A stretch of 64,000 bases of DNA. It comes from Pseudomonas sp. RIT-PI-r (lineage in GTDB: Bacteria; Pseudomonadota; Gammaproteobacteria; Pseudomonadales; Pseudomonadaceae). The number at the start of each line of letters is the position of its first letter. Position 1 is the stretch's first letter. Below are positions 1-9,503 of the stretch, in pieces. Under the pieces are notes generated by a model. The model saw only the letters and a program-made list of their open reading frames with translations, did not search any database and had not been told where the DNA came from. The stretch lies in assembly GCF_001297015.1 (NCBI RefSeq), contig NZ_LIGE01000036.1, positions 186,001 through 250,000 of the forward strand. Direction: 5' to 3'. Position numbers and translations under genes: made by a program.

Positions 1-365
1 AGGTCTTCCAGGCTGACGCCATGTGCGCGACTCCAATGCACCCAGTAATCGGCATGGTTGAGCTCAACGCGGATATTGCGCATCAGCCAGCGGCGCGCCA
101 TGTCCTCACCGGGGTGACGGGCAAACCTGGTTTTGGTCAGGTTCTGCGCCATGTACAAGGCGAACTGCTCGACGACCGGCCAGCCGCCGATCAAGTACTG
201 ACGCATGGTTTTGGCACTGAGCTTGTTATCACGCATGCGCATGTACAACTCATGTTCGACAACCCGGCGTTTGCTCTCGCTGCAATCCTGGATCAACTGT
301 TGTGCCCAGGCAGGATAACTTGCAGCTTCCATGAGTGGTCCGGTTCGGTTGAATGTGTCGATCAC
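1..365 (-). CDS. TenA/PqqC-like iron-type oxygenase family protein (partial, C-terminus outside window)
   Basis: The visible 121 residues form the N-terminal part of a helical TenA/PqqC-fold protein, annotated in pseudomonads as 'TenA family transcriptional regulator'. The pattern of conserved helices with a GGWPVVEQF segment and a later RVELNHADYW stretch, containing Glu and His that could serve as metal ligands, supports the call. I chose the GTG at 365 because AGGAG lies seven bases upstream; the ATG at 332 is in frame but has no such site. The gene runs off the left edge, and its start lies just downstream of rbdA on the same strand, so the two may be cotranscribed. The reaction is unknown; members of this fold act as thiaminases or diiron oxidases. 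The family is moderately certain, the function is not. Confidence 0.72.
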   Translation of the reverse strand, partial: MIDTFNRTGPLMEAASYPAWAQQLIQDCSESKRRVVEHELYMRMRDNKLSAKTMRQYLIGGWPVVEQFALYMAQNLTKTRFARHPGEDMARRWLMRNIRVELNHADYWVHWSRAHGVSLED

Positions 366-411
366 TGTTCGGCTCCTTTTGATTTGTGATTGTAAGGATC
401 GGCAAGAGACT

Positions 412-2871
412 TCAACGGAACGTGCCAGGCGCCTTGAACAACAGCGGCTGCGGTCTGGCGGGCCGACTTTGCAAACTGTCACAGGTAAACAACTGTGGGC
501 GTTCTATAACATACCCTTGAGCGTAATCCACACCAATTTCAAGCAATGCCTGCTCGATCTGGGTTGTTTCAACAAACTCGGCAATTGTCTGCTTACCCAT
601 GACATGCCCGATGTGATTGATCACTTCGACCATTGCGCGGTTAATCGGGTCGTCCAGCATATCCTTTACGAAACTCCCGTCGATCTTCAGGAAGTCTACA
701 GGCAAATGTTTCAGATAAGCGAATGAAGACATTCCGGCGCAAAAATCATCTAACGAAAAGTAGCAACCTAAGCCTTTGAGTTCATTAATAAATCTAATTG
801 CACTCCCAAGATTTGCAATTGCACTGGTTTCTGTAATTTCAAAACAAATCATTTCAGGCGGTATTGCGTAGTTAACAAACTGCTCGCGCAGAAAGTGCAA
901 AAACGCGTCATCTCCTATAGTAATGCCTGACAGATTAATCGCACACATTGCTAAAGGACCTTCATGTTCTTGCGCAATACATTGAGCAATAACCTTGAAT
1001 ACGTTCTGAACTACCCAACGGTCCAGCTGACTCATCAACCCATAACGTTCAGCAGCAGGAATGAAACTGTCAGGCAGAATCATTCGCCCGGCTTCGTCGT
1101 GCAGACGCAAGAGAATTTCGATGTGCCCGCCCTTGCTGTCACTCGGCTTGAGTGGCGCGATTTCCTGGGCGTACAGACAAAAGCGGTCTTCTTCCAGCGC
1201 CATGTGCAGACGCTGCACCCAAGCCATTTCACCAAAGCGCAGCGACAGCTCGGAATCGTCGGCGTGGTAAACCTGCACGCGGTTACGGCCCTTTTCCTTG
1301 GCCATGTAGCAGGCCATGTCGGCAGCGCGCAGTGAGGCCTCAAGGGTCGTCGGGGTCTGCGCAACATGTACCAGACCAATACTCACCGTGGTCAGGAATG
1401 GCCGCCCTTTCCAGACAAAATGCAGATTCTGCACAGTCTGGCGCAGCGCTTCGGCGATTTTCTCCGCCGCCTCCGGTGCGCAGTTCTCCAGCAGAATGCC
1501 GAACTCATCACCGCCAAGCCGCGCCAGCGTATCGCCCTCACGCAGTCCTGATTGCAGCAGCGTGCAGATGTGCCGCAACAGCTCATCGCCCGCCGCATGG
1601 CCGCAGGTGTCGTTGACCAGCTTGAACTGATCGAGATCGAGGAACATCAGCGCATGCCGTCCGGGCTGGCGCGTGAGGTTGTGCAACGCCTGTTCGAGGC
1701 GATATTCGAATTCGCGACGGTTGGCCAGCCCGGTCAACGCGTCATGGGTGGCCTGCCACGACAGATTGGCGATGTATTGCCGTTCCTGAGTCATGTCATG
1801 CAGCACCAGCACCGTGCCGCTGACCTTGCCGGCGTTGCGGATCGGCGCGCCGACCAGCGTCACCGACAATGTCGTGCCATCCAGACGCTGGATCAGTTTC
1901 GAATGTTCGCTGCCGCCACTGAGTTTGCCGCTGAGAATGTGCTCGATCAGCGTCAAGCCCTCAGCCTGGGCATTATCGTCGAGCAGATTGAACAGCGCCG
2001 CCAGCGGCAAGCCGGCAGCCTGCTCGGCTTTCCAGTGGGTCATGGCTTCGGCGGCGGGGTTCATGTAATCGATCGCGCCGCTGACATCGGTGGTGATGAC
2101 GCCGTCGCCAATCGAATGCAGCGTGACGTGTGCGCGATCTTTCTCCAGTTGCAGTGCCTGGGCGAAGGCATGGCGCTGCTTGAGCAATTTATGCGTACGC
2201 AGCAACGCCAACACAATCAGGCCCAGCGCCGTGGCCAGATTGGTGAACAACAGCAAGCGCAGGATCATCCGCGAGCCTTCACCCAACGCGTCGCTAAAGG
2301 CCATGGCTGCCGGCGTGACGCCGTCATTGATGGCGAAAATCCGTGCCTTCCAGCGCTGGATGTCGGCCGGTGTTGCGCTGTTCTCTCTGATGTACTGGTG
2401 CATTTCGCGGGCGACATTGTCCAGTTCGACCAGATACGCATCGCCCAGCGTCCAGCGGTCGATGGCGGTTTCCAGATAGCTGAAATGACGAAAGTTGAGG
2501 TACAGCCAGATCAGGCTCGAAACGTCATCCGGGTGATTGCCGCCCTTGAGGATGCCATCGCGCGCGGCCTGCAAATCCGGTGGCTGGTGATCCAGCGCCA
2601 GACGCAATTGATGCCCGCCCTGCGGCACGGCAATCGCAGTCTGATACTTGAGGTATATCGCTTCGTCGCGGCTGTCGGCATACAGGTTGAGGTAATAGAT
2701 CGCGTCTTTCTGGCCCTTGGACCACAGACTTTCGCCAGCGACATAACCGCGAACGGCCGACAGAACGTAAAGACTCACGCCCCCCAACAATGCCTGAAAC
2801 AGCACGACGGCAATAAATGGCCAGACGATGCCCAACAACCGTGGCGTTCCGAGAGTCCTTTTTTGCTTCAT
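412..2871 (-). CDS. rbdA: Membrane c-di-GMP enzyme with PAS, GGDEF and EAL domains (RbdA-like)
   Basis: The 819-residue inner-membrane protein should make and/or degrade cyclic di-GMP. Two hydrophobic helices (about 12-40 and 203-225) flank a periplasmic sensor region. A PAS domain spans about 240-360, a GGDEF domain about 365-535 and an EAL domain about 550-800. GGDEF at 453-457 is intact and is preceded by an allosteric RxxD I-site (R444-D447) at the usual five-residue spacing. The EAL signature is E585-I-L-L-R589 and the second metal motif DDF is at 708-710, so both halves look catalytically competent. Length, domain order and the neighbouring trhO-dsbA-ABC genes match P. aeruginosa RbdA, a regulator of biofilm dispersal whose phosphodiesterase activity is stimulated by GTP. 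The orthology is from memory of PA0861. The gene diverges from the large toxin gene. Confidence 0.88.
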   Translation of the reverse strand: MKQKRTLGTPRLLGIVWPFIAVVLFQALLGGVSLYVLSAVRGYVAGESLWSKGQKDAIYYLNLYADSRDEAIYLKYQTAIAVPQGGHQLRLALDHQPPDLQAARDGILKGGNHPDDVSSLIWLYLNFRHFSYLETAIDRWTLGDAYLVELDNVAREMHQYIRENSATPADIQRWKARIFAINDGVTPAAMAFSDALGEGSRMILRLLLFTNLATALGLIVLALLRTHKLLKQRHAFAQALQLEKDRAHVTLHSIGDGVITTDVSGAIDYMNPAAEAMTHWKAEQAAGLPLAALFNLLDDNAQAEGLTLIEHILSGKLSGGSEHSKLIQRLDGTTLSVTLVGAPIRNAGKVSGTVLVLHDMTQERQYIANLSWQATHDALTGLANRREFEYRLEQALHNLTRQPGRHALMFLDLDQFKLVNDTCGHAAGDELLRHICTLLQSGLREGDTLARLGGDEFGILLENCAPEAAEKIAEALRQTVQNLHFVWKGRPFLTTVSIGLVHVAQTPTTLEASLRAADMACYMAKEKGRNRVQVYHADDSELSLRFGEMAWVQRLHMALEEDRFCLYAQEIAPLKPSDSKGGHIEILLRLHDEAGRMILPDSFIPAAERYGLMSQLDRWVVQNVFKVIAQCIAQEHEGPLAMCAINLSGITIGDDAFLHFLREQFVNYAIPPEMICFEITETSAIANLGSAIRFINELKGLGCYFSLDDFCAGMSSFAYLKHLPVDFLKIDGSFVKDMLDDPINRAMVEVINHIGHVMGKQTIAEFVETTQIEQALLEIGVDYAQGYVIERPQLFTCDSLQSRPARPQPLLFKAPGTFR

Positions 2872-3044
2872 GAGGTCCTTTGCGCACGCACTGCCATCAT
2901 CAAAGAGGAGATCGCTAACCTAGCCTAGGGGGCGATCCCCCTTCCGGCAAGCAGGACACTTCAACTCGCGATACATATGTACCGCACCGAGAGCACAGAA
3001 TACTTTGACACTGACGGCCATCGAACACTTCTGAGCCGCTCCCC

Positions 3045-6000
3045 ATGAACTTACCGGTAACCCCGCAGCAACGCCACACCGCTCAACAGGCCGAATACCG
3101 CGCAATGATCGCGGCGATGCGTGCTGTGCACAGCGCAGCCACCTCGCTGGAGAGCTTTTACCTGTCGCCGCAAGCCCATTCTCGCCTCGGCCTGGCACAC
3201 GATCATGCGCAACGCCTGTTTCTTGCGCTGATCGAGGACGCCGGCGACCCGCTGCTGACCCGGCAGCTGCAAGCATCGAAGGGACTCACCTACGTCAGCG
3301 CTGCGGCCGATCATTGCCGCTTCACCACTTCCAGGGGTGATGACGGTGATGAGGTTTACACCATCAAGGACGTGACCCAGACGACTGGCAAGATTCGTCA
3401 GTTCCAGCGCGCGTTGCTGAGTATAGGTGGACACCTGCGTTCCAACAGGCTGCTGCCATTGGCGCAGCTTGTGAGTTTTTCCGGCTTTACGCTACCCGCC
3501 GAAAAGGATGCCTCTGGCTTGGCCCGGCTGATCGACGAGGTCGAGGAACAACGCGCCAGCCATCGATTGAACCTGCCAAACAGCCCGCAGTTGGCGGCAT
3601 TGATGAGCGGCGACGACATCGCGGTTATTCACGATGTGATCGGGGCGTTTCTCAGCGGTAAAGAGCTATCGCTGATCAACTACCTGGCCAGAGAAGTCAC
3701 GCCTCCCTACACGCTCAAGCAACTGCAAACCCTGCCTGCAACCTGTCTGGAACGCCTGCTCGACACACCATCGGCCCAACGCCTTGGCCAGCGTCTGCTG
3801 CAAACACTGGGTTGGTACGGCGCCCTCCCCGATGAACAGACGATTCCCGACATCGCTGCACATCTGTTTCTGGAAGCATTGCGCCTGTGGTACGACGTAC
3901 CCCGACAGGGCCATTCGATGCAGGTTGCCGGGTATTCGCTGGAACCACGCCATCACTATGGGAAAAGCTACGCAGACATTCGCGAGGAATTTTTCCAGCA
4001 TCTGGAAGAATCGCAACAAGCCTCGACACAGGCTGAAAAGGCTTTATTGGGATGGGTGTGCCTGGCGCAGTTTCCCTTCGATTTTCAGGTTCGCGGTATC
4101 CCTGATGATCTGCCGTACGGGGCTTCGGCGGTCTGGGTCAATTTCGTGCACGGCGTGCAACTCGCGCATGCCCTCGACCCCGAATCGTTGCAACAAATGA
4201 CCTTTCAGCAGTTGATCGACTTGCCGATGAAAAAAAGCGCAAACGCCAACGCCGAGCTGATGACCGTGATTACCTTGACCCGAGTTGCGGCCGCACAGAC
4301 TTGGGCCATGGCAACCGGCGCACGGCCAGCGGCCGAAACTGACGACGATCAACCTTTCGGGCACGACGCCCTGCAGGCGCTGGAGGATCATAAAGCGCAA
4401 CTGAACGAAGCGATTCTGTGTCTGGATATCGAGCCGCCACAACGGCTGGCACTGGCCAAACAGCAATTGCATCGAGCGCTTGCCAACGACCTGTACGACC
4501 ACACCAGGATTCACCTCAAGCGCCATCACCATCAACCGCCAAACCGAGCCCGGCGCAGCATCTTTGACACTCCCGACGTGACGTTGCCAATCTGGCCATT
4601 GCTGGAGGTCTATGCATCCGGCGGGCTGGAACCCGACACTCGGTGGTATGTCAGCGATAACGGCAAGACCACCAGTGAATGGATCAGCCTGTCGGCAGAC
4701 CGAACGCTGAGGAGCGGCTTTATCAACGCCAAAGGCCCTGGTCAGCCGCTATCGCGCTTCCCGCACATGAGGACCTTGCCCGATATCAAATCGTTGTTCG
4801 ACAAGCAGTTCAAGGGTTACCTGCGCAAGCTCATGAATGCCTATGAGTACCTGATAAAAACACAATTGGTCACCCTGCCATGGGCAGACCGCCAGGCGCT
4901 GGAGCACGGCGAAGTGAGGGCTTACTGTCTCAGGGATCAGGCCCACAACATCGCTGGTCGTTCGGAATCGCCCGAAAGCATGCAACTGCAGCGGGCGCGC
5001 ATGGGCTTTATTCTGCGCGCGAGCTATCGGGGTTCTGAGCATTTTTACGAATGTCTGCCGCGCGCCGGTGTGATACGCAAACGCGGGGATGTGTCCGTCT
5101 CGCATCTCGACGGACTGCTGTCGCGAAGGCCTCCGCCAAAAGACGGAAAAATCCAGGACGAAGGCCTCGCCAGGGTCCACCTGCACCGCCTGCCATTCGA
5201 TTTGAACGCCCACAAGAAAGGTTCGGTCCCCAAGCGCGGTGCTTTTTGTCTCGCCGTTCTCGACCCGCTGGGCGACGCTCTTGCCCCTTCGGCTATTCCC
5301 GAGGCACACCACAACACCTGGGCAAACCTGACGTTTACCTCGGCGAGAACCGTGCAGATCAGCGCGCTCGTCGCTACCGATCATTTGTATGTCGATGAGA
5401 AGGCGTTGTACAGCGAAGCGTGGGGAGAAACCCGCTTCGAACGCGAAGGCCTCAACAAGCACTGGATACATGCACTGAAGGGATTTATCCCGTTCTGGGG
5501 CAGCCTCGAAGACCTGCATTCGAACGATCCCGGCAAACGTGCGCTGGGCATCTTTGGATTACTCCTCGACATCGTGTCGTTCGCGATTCCCTTGGGCAAG
5601 TTCGTCGCCGGCAGCATCCGTCTCGCCGTCGTAGCCGGCAAAATGGCCATACGCGTCGCGCTGCCAAGCATGGCGCAGTTGTCTAAAAAGCTATTGCTGT
5701 CCAGCCTGAACAACCTCAACCCCCTGGATGCCGCGCCGGCCCTGCTCAGCCTTGGTGGCAAGGGGTTGACCAGCACTGTGCGGGCCGTGATTCATCTGGA
5801 AAAAAAGGCATTATCGCGACTCAAACGCCTCGCCGGCACAAGCGCTGAATATGACCTGCTGCACAGTCTTCCCCAAGCACTCGACGTCGGTCGCTGGAAA
5901 CCCTTGAGCCACTCGGACCAATTGGCCGCGGTCAAAGGCATCGATGACGTTCCGGTGCGCAACGTTGCCATCAGCGACTTCAGTTATCACGTGCTGGACC

Positions 6001-7676
6001 CGCTGTCGGAGCGTCCATTTGGCCCACGGTTGACGCGCCAGGAGCATGATTTTGCTTTGGGGCGCTCCAGCTACAACGGCATGGACAAAACGGCCAATCA
6101 GATCACCATCAAGCTACCCGAAAAAACCCGTGTGCAACACTTGCCTGAAGCTGACGGACACCACACCGTGCTGATCGACGACGCGCCGTATCGGCTCGAC
6201 GGCGAAGAACTGCGGCGGGTCGATCTGATCGATGACAGCCGAAACTGGACGTTACTACCCTGCCGGCCGCGACGCGCACCTGGGCGCCAGGACGACTGCC
6301 GCGTCAGCTACACCACGGGCGAACCGGCACCGACTCCAGCCCTTGGCACGGTGGACAAAGACAAAGGCTACGCCCCATGGTTCGGCGACAGGATCTCGGA
6401 ACCGGCCGCGCTGGCCAGGCAAAACGGTACCTTTCTGGCGGTCGACGCCAAGCTGTACCGAATCCTCGATAACCGCCCGACGCTGTTCAGAGATGATCTC
6501 GCCCGCCTTGGATTCAGAAATGGCCGGCTGATACCCAGGCAGCAGATTCAGGCAACATTGCAATTTCGCAAAGGGATTTTCGCCCGCGTAAAGACCGGCG
6601 GGAGTTATGACGGGATCAATGACACGCATCAGATCGGAGCGATTCTGGTCCCCGCCATCGACGATTCGGCCTCTTACGTTTTCCTGCGGATCAACAGCCA
6701 TGAGTACTATCTGGCGAGCATCCGCAAAGGAGAAATCCCGGGCAACCGTTTGACGTTCAATCGCCTGTCGCCTGCCGAACTGGCCAACGACACACTGGGC
6801 GCCGAACTACTGACGGTTTACACCGGATCGCTGCACGCCAACAACATCGTGCGCATCCATGGGCTCGAAGCGGTGCAGCGCGCCATGCATACCATGGAGC
6901 AGATCGCTATTCCCATCGGCACCAGTGCGCTACCGGCGAACAATATGAAATGGCTGAAAGTCGACACCAGTCCGGGGGAGGCGTTGATGTTCGATCACTC
7001 CACTCGAATGATCGTCACCCGATTGCCCGAGGGTGCCGCCACGTGGGCACGCAGCAAAGAAGCGCCAGAAGCCTTTCGATTGAAAACCGCGGAAATATTC
7101 GACACGCTGTTTCTGTCACCGACCATCAACCCGGCCAATAGCAGCGCGGCATTGCGCATCGACGGCGCGATGCAGAAGTTGCAAAACCTGCTGCCCATGC
7201 GCGAACGCCCGCTCAACCCACGCAACATCGCATTCGCCGAAGTCACCACCGCCAGCGGCCAGCGGGAAATTTACGTCAGCGTCTCCGGCGCACAGGGCAG
7301 CACCCAGCGCCTGCCGTTGTTTCGGCACATGGGCGGCGAACATGTGCGGATCGGGCAGACTACCTACATCAATATCGACTACAACTCTGCCTTCCCGCGC
7401 ACATCTCTGGAAGTGACCGAGCAAGGTCAACTGCTGGCGGTGCCACTGACCATCAAGGAGCTGAAAACCTACCAGCCGACACAGACCAGCCGCCCCACTT
7501 CGCTGGACAGTGAAAGCAAGCTGATCAGTGTGATTCGCGAGAAATACCCGGACCCGACGGAAATTCGTGCAATCGACATCGCCACGACCATGCGCCCGTG
7601 CGAGTCCTGTTCAGTGGTGATGAAGCAGTTCGGTCATGACGGTGGGGACGCCGCACTGCAAGTGCTCTGGGGTTGA
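3045..7676 (+). CDS. Large DUF6543/dermonecrotic-toxin-like protein with C-terminal deaminase-like tip
   Basis: The 1543-residue product resembles the large Pseudomonas DUF6543 ('dermonecrotic toxin domain') proteins in its long N-terminal helical repeats and a hydrophobic stretch near residues 830-875 that could insert in a membrane. No signal peptide is visible. The last 56 residues carry D1488-S-E1490 and P1518-C1519-E-S-C1522 followed by SVVMKQF. This is the spacing of the zinc-binding [H/D]xE and PCxxC motifs of bacterial toxin deaminases, especially the BURPS668_1122-type family in which Asp replaces His. No convincing Shine-Dalgarno precedes the ATG. The stop abuts the stop of the convergent ABC gene, so no immunity gene lies downstream. 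In P. aeruginosa, from memory, nothing separates the rbdA and ABC orthologues, so the gene looks like an insertion. Deaminase function is inferred from motifs. Confidence 0.8.
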   Translation: MNLPVTPQQRHTAQQAEYRAMIAAMRAVHSAATSLESFYLSPQAHSRLGLAHDHAQRLFLALIEDAGDPLLTRQLQASKGLTYVSAAADHCRFTTSRGDDGDEVYTIKDVTQTTGKIRQFQRALLSIGGHLRSNRLLPLAQLVSFSGFTLPAEKDASGLARLIDEVEEQRASHRLNLPNSPQLAALMSGDDIAVIHDVIGAFLSGKELSLINYLAREVTPPYTLKQLQTLPATCLERLLDTPSAQRLGQRLLQTLGWYGALPDEQTIPDIAAHLFLEALRLWYDVPRQGHSMQVAGYSLEPRHHYGKSYADIREEFFQHLEESQQASTQAEKALLGWVCLAQFPFDFQVRGIPDDLPYGASAVWVNFVHGVQLAHALDPESLQQMTFQQLIDLPMKKSANANAELMTVITLTRVAAAQTWAMATGARPAAETDDDQPFGHDALQALEDHKAQLNEAILCLDIEPPQRLALAKQQLHRALANDLYDHTRIHLKRHHHQPPNRARRSIFDTPDVTLPIWPLLEVYASGGLEPDTRWYVSDNGKTTSEWISLSADRTLRSGFINAKGPGQPLSRFPHMRTLPDIKSLFDKQFKGYLRKLMNAYEYLIKTQLVTLPWADRQALEHGEVRAYCLRDQAHNIAGRSESPESMQLQRARMGFILRASYRGSEHFYECLPRAGVIRKRGDVSVSHLDGLLSRRPPPKDGKIQDEGLARVHLHRLPFDLNAHKKGSVPKRGAFCLAVLDPLGDALAPSAIPEAHHNTWANLTFTSARTVQISALVATDHLYVDEKALYSEAWGETRFEREGLNKHWIHALKGFIPFWGSLEDLHSNDPGKRALGIFGLLLDIVSFAIPLGKFVAGSIRLAVVAGKMAIRVALPSMAQLSKKLLLSSLNNLNPLDAAPALLSLGGKGLTSTVRAVIHLEKKALSRLKRLAGTSAEYDLLHSLPQALDVGRWKPLSHSDQLAAVKGIDDVPVRNVAISDFSYHVLDPLSERPFGPRLTRQEHDFALGRSSYNGMDKTANQITIKLPEKTRVQHLPEADGHHTVLIDDAPYRLDGEELRRVDLIDDSRNWTLLPCRPRRAPGRQDDCRVSYTTGEPAPTPALGTVDKDKGYAPWFGDRISEPAALARQNGTFLAVDAKLYRILDNRPTLFRDDLARLGFRNGRLIPRQQIQATLQFRKGIFARVKTGGSYDGINDTHQIGAILVPAIDDSASYVFLRINSHEYYLASIRKGEIPGNRLTFNRLSPAELANDTLGAELLTVYTGSLHANNIVRIHGLEAVQRAMHTMEQIAIPIGTSALPANNMKWLKVDTSPGEALMFDHSTRMIVTRLPEGAATWARSKEAPEAFRLKTAEIFDTLFLSPTINPANSSAALRIDGAMQKLQNLLPMRERPLNPRNIAFAEVTTASGQREIYVSVSGAQGSTQRLPLFRHMGGEHVRIGQTTYINIDYNSAFPRTSLEVTEQGQLLAVPLTIKELKTYQPTQTSRPTSLDSESKLISVIREKYPDPTEIRAIDIATTMRPCESCSVVMKQFGHDGGDAALQVLWG

Positions 7677-9503
7677 TTACAGGCGCTGCAGATGCCCGTA
7701 AAGCTTGGCGTACAAGCCACCATCGGCAATCAGTTGCTGATGGTCGCCATCCTCGGCCACCTGGCCGCCATCGAACACCAGCACCCGATCCGCCTGCTTC
7801 ACCGCCGACAGGCGATGGGCAATGATCAGCGTGGTGCGGCCATTGAGAAAGCGTGCCATGGCCTGATGCAGGTTGTACTCGGTGGCAGCGTCGAGGGCTG
7901 AGGTGGCTTCGTCGAGGATCACCACTTTCGGCTCGGCAAGGATCATCCGCGCAATGGCCAGACGCTGACGCTGACCACCGGAAAGGCGCACGCCGGAGCG
8001 ACCGACGATGCTGTCGAGACCGTCCGGCAAGGCCCGAATGGTCGCTTCCATCTGCGCGACTGCCAATGCCTGCCAGCACGCTTCGTCGCTGCGGGTGCGG
8101 CCCATGGTCAGGTTGGCACGTACGGTGTCGTTGAACAGCGCCGGGTGTTGCAACACAACGGCGACGTTCTCCCTGACCAGTTCCAGGCCGATTTCCTGCT
8201 GGGTCGAACCACCGAAGCGGATGGTTCCCGCCAGTGGCGTATAAAGCCCCAACAACAATTGCACCAAGGTACTTTTGCCGCCGCCACTGGCACCGACAAT
8301 CGCCACTTTCTCGCCGGGTGCGATGGACAGGTTCATCTGGTCCAGGACCAGCTCATCGCCGTAGCCAAAACTCAGTCCTTGCACCTCTATCCCCACGGTA
8401 TCGCGGCCCTTGAACGGATCTACGCCACCAGGATATTGCGGCTCGTCGGCACGCGCGAGCAACTCGTTGATCCGCGTCAGCGCTCCGCCGGCTGCGTAGT
8501 AGGCGTACTGCAGATTGAGCAACTGTTCGACCGGGCCGATCATGAACCACAGGTAACTGAACACCGCGAGCATCTGCCCGATCGACAGGTCGGAGAACAG
8601 CACGGTGAGCATCGCCGCCGCGCGAAAAATATCGATGCCGAACTGGAACAGCAGACCGCTGGCGCGATTGGAGGCGTCGGTTTTCCATTGGGAGTTGACC
8701 GCGTAGTTGCGCACTTCCTGCGCACGCAGACCGAGGCGCCCGAGGAAGTAGCCCTGGCGATTACCGGCGCGCACTTCCTGGATCGCATCGAGGGTTTCGC
8801 TCAGCGCCTGAGTGAAGCGCGACGTGCTGTCGTTCTCGAGTTTCTTCAGGTGTTTTACCCGCTTGCCCAACTGCACTGTGGCGTAGATCACCAACGGGTT
8901 GAACAGCAGAATCAGCAGTGCCAGCTTCCAGTGCATCCACATCAGGATGCTCGCGGTGCCGACGAGGGTCAGCATCGCCACCAGAAAACGGCTGAGGGTT
9001 TCGCCGACGAACTTGTCGAGGGTATCCAGATCAGTGACCAGGTGCGTCGTCACCGTGCCGCTGCCAAGGCTTTCGTATTCACCGAGGGAAATCCGCTTCA
9101 GCCGTTCAATCAGACGCACGCGGATGCGATAGACAATGTCCTTGGCCAACCGTGCAAACAGCCGCGCCTGCAACACACCAAAACACAACGCGCTGCAACG
9201 CAGAGTCAGCGTGACCACCAGCATCAGGCCGATATAGCCCGCCGCCTGCTGCCACATCGTGGGCAGCACGTGGTTCATCACTTTCAGTGCTGCATCGCCG
9301 TGGCCGAGCAGGACTTCGTCGACCAGCAACGGCAACAGCAACGGGATCGGCACGCTGCACAGCGTCGCCAGCACGGCCACGCCGTTGGCGATCCACAGGG
9401 ATTTTTTGTGATGCAGTGCCAGACGCCGGACTTCTGCCCAGCTCAGCCGGTCGACACGCTTTACGGCTGGAGTGTCATCGGCCAGGTCAGACACAGGCCG
9501 CAC
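7677..9503 (-). CDS. ABC exporter, fused permease-ATPase half transporter
   Basis: This 608-residue half transporter has a six-helix membrane domain (about 35-325) and a C-terminal ATPase (about 370-605). The Walker A motif GASGGGKST is at 404-412, the LSGGQRQR signature starts at 507, Walker B VVILDE ends at 532, and a switch histidine follows in IIAHRLS. It should work as a homodimer that exports a lipid, peptide or drug; nothing in the sequence fixes the substrate. Its ATG lies 17 bases inside the upstream dsbA-like gene, so the two are translationally coupled and belong to the trhO-dsbA-ABC operon. From memory this order is conserved in P. aeruginosa (PA0858-PA0860). The stop touches the stop of the convergent toxin gene. 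Confidence 0.9.
   Translation of the reverse strand: MRPVSDLADDTPAVKRVDRLSWAEVRRLALHHKKSLWIANGVAVLATLCSVPIPLLLPLLVDEVLLGHGDAALKVMNHVLPTMWQQAAGYIGLMLVVTLTLRCSALCFGVLQARLFARLAKDIVYRIRVRLIERLKRISLGEYESLGSGTVTTHLVTDLDTLDKFVGETLSRFLVAMLTLVGTASILMWMHWKLALLILLFNPLVIYATVQLGKRVKHLKKLENDSTSRFTQALSETLDAIQEVRAGNRQGYFLGRLGLRAQEVRNYAVNSQWKTDASNRASGLLFQFGIDIFRAAAMLTVLFSDLSIGQMLAVFSYLWFMIGPVEQLLNLQYAYYAAGGALTRINELLARADEPQYPGGVDPFKGRDTVGIEVQGLSFGYGDELVLDQMNLSIAPGEKVAIVGASGGGKSTLVQLLLGLYTPLAGTIRFGGSTQQEIGLELVRENVAVVLQHPALFNDTVRANLTMGRTRSDEACWQALAVAQMEATIRALPDGLDSIVGRSGVRLSGGQRQRLAIARMILAEPKVVILDEATSALDAATEYNLHQAMARFLNGRTTLIIAHRLSAVKQADRVLVFDGGQVAEDGDHQQLIADGGLYAKLYGHLQRL

Noticed and set aside
1552..2928. 458-residue plus-strand ORF opposite rbdA
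   Set aside because: It is the antisense frame of a high-GC gene; the Gln/Arg/Val-rich product has no domain and no ribosome site.
2920..2945. GGGGGCGATCCCCC hairpin as a terminator or riboswitch
   Set aside because: The stem is five bases with no T-tract and lies between divergent starts.
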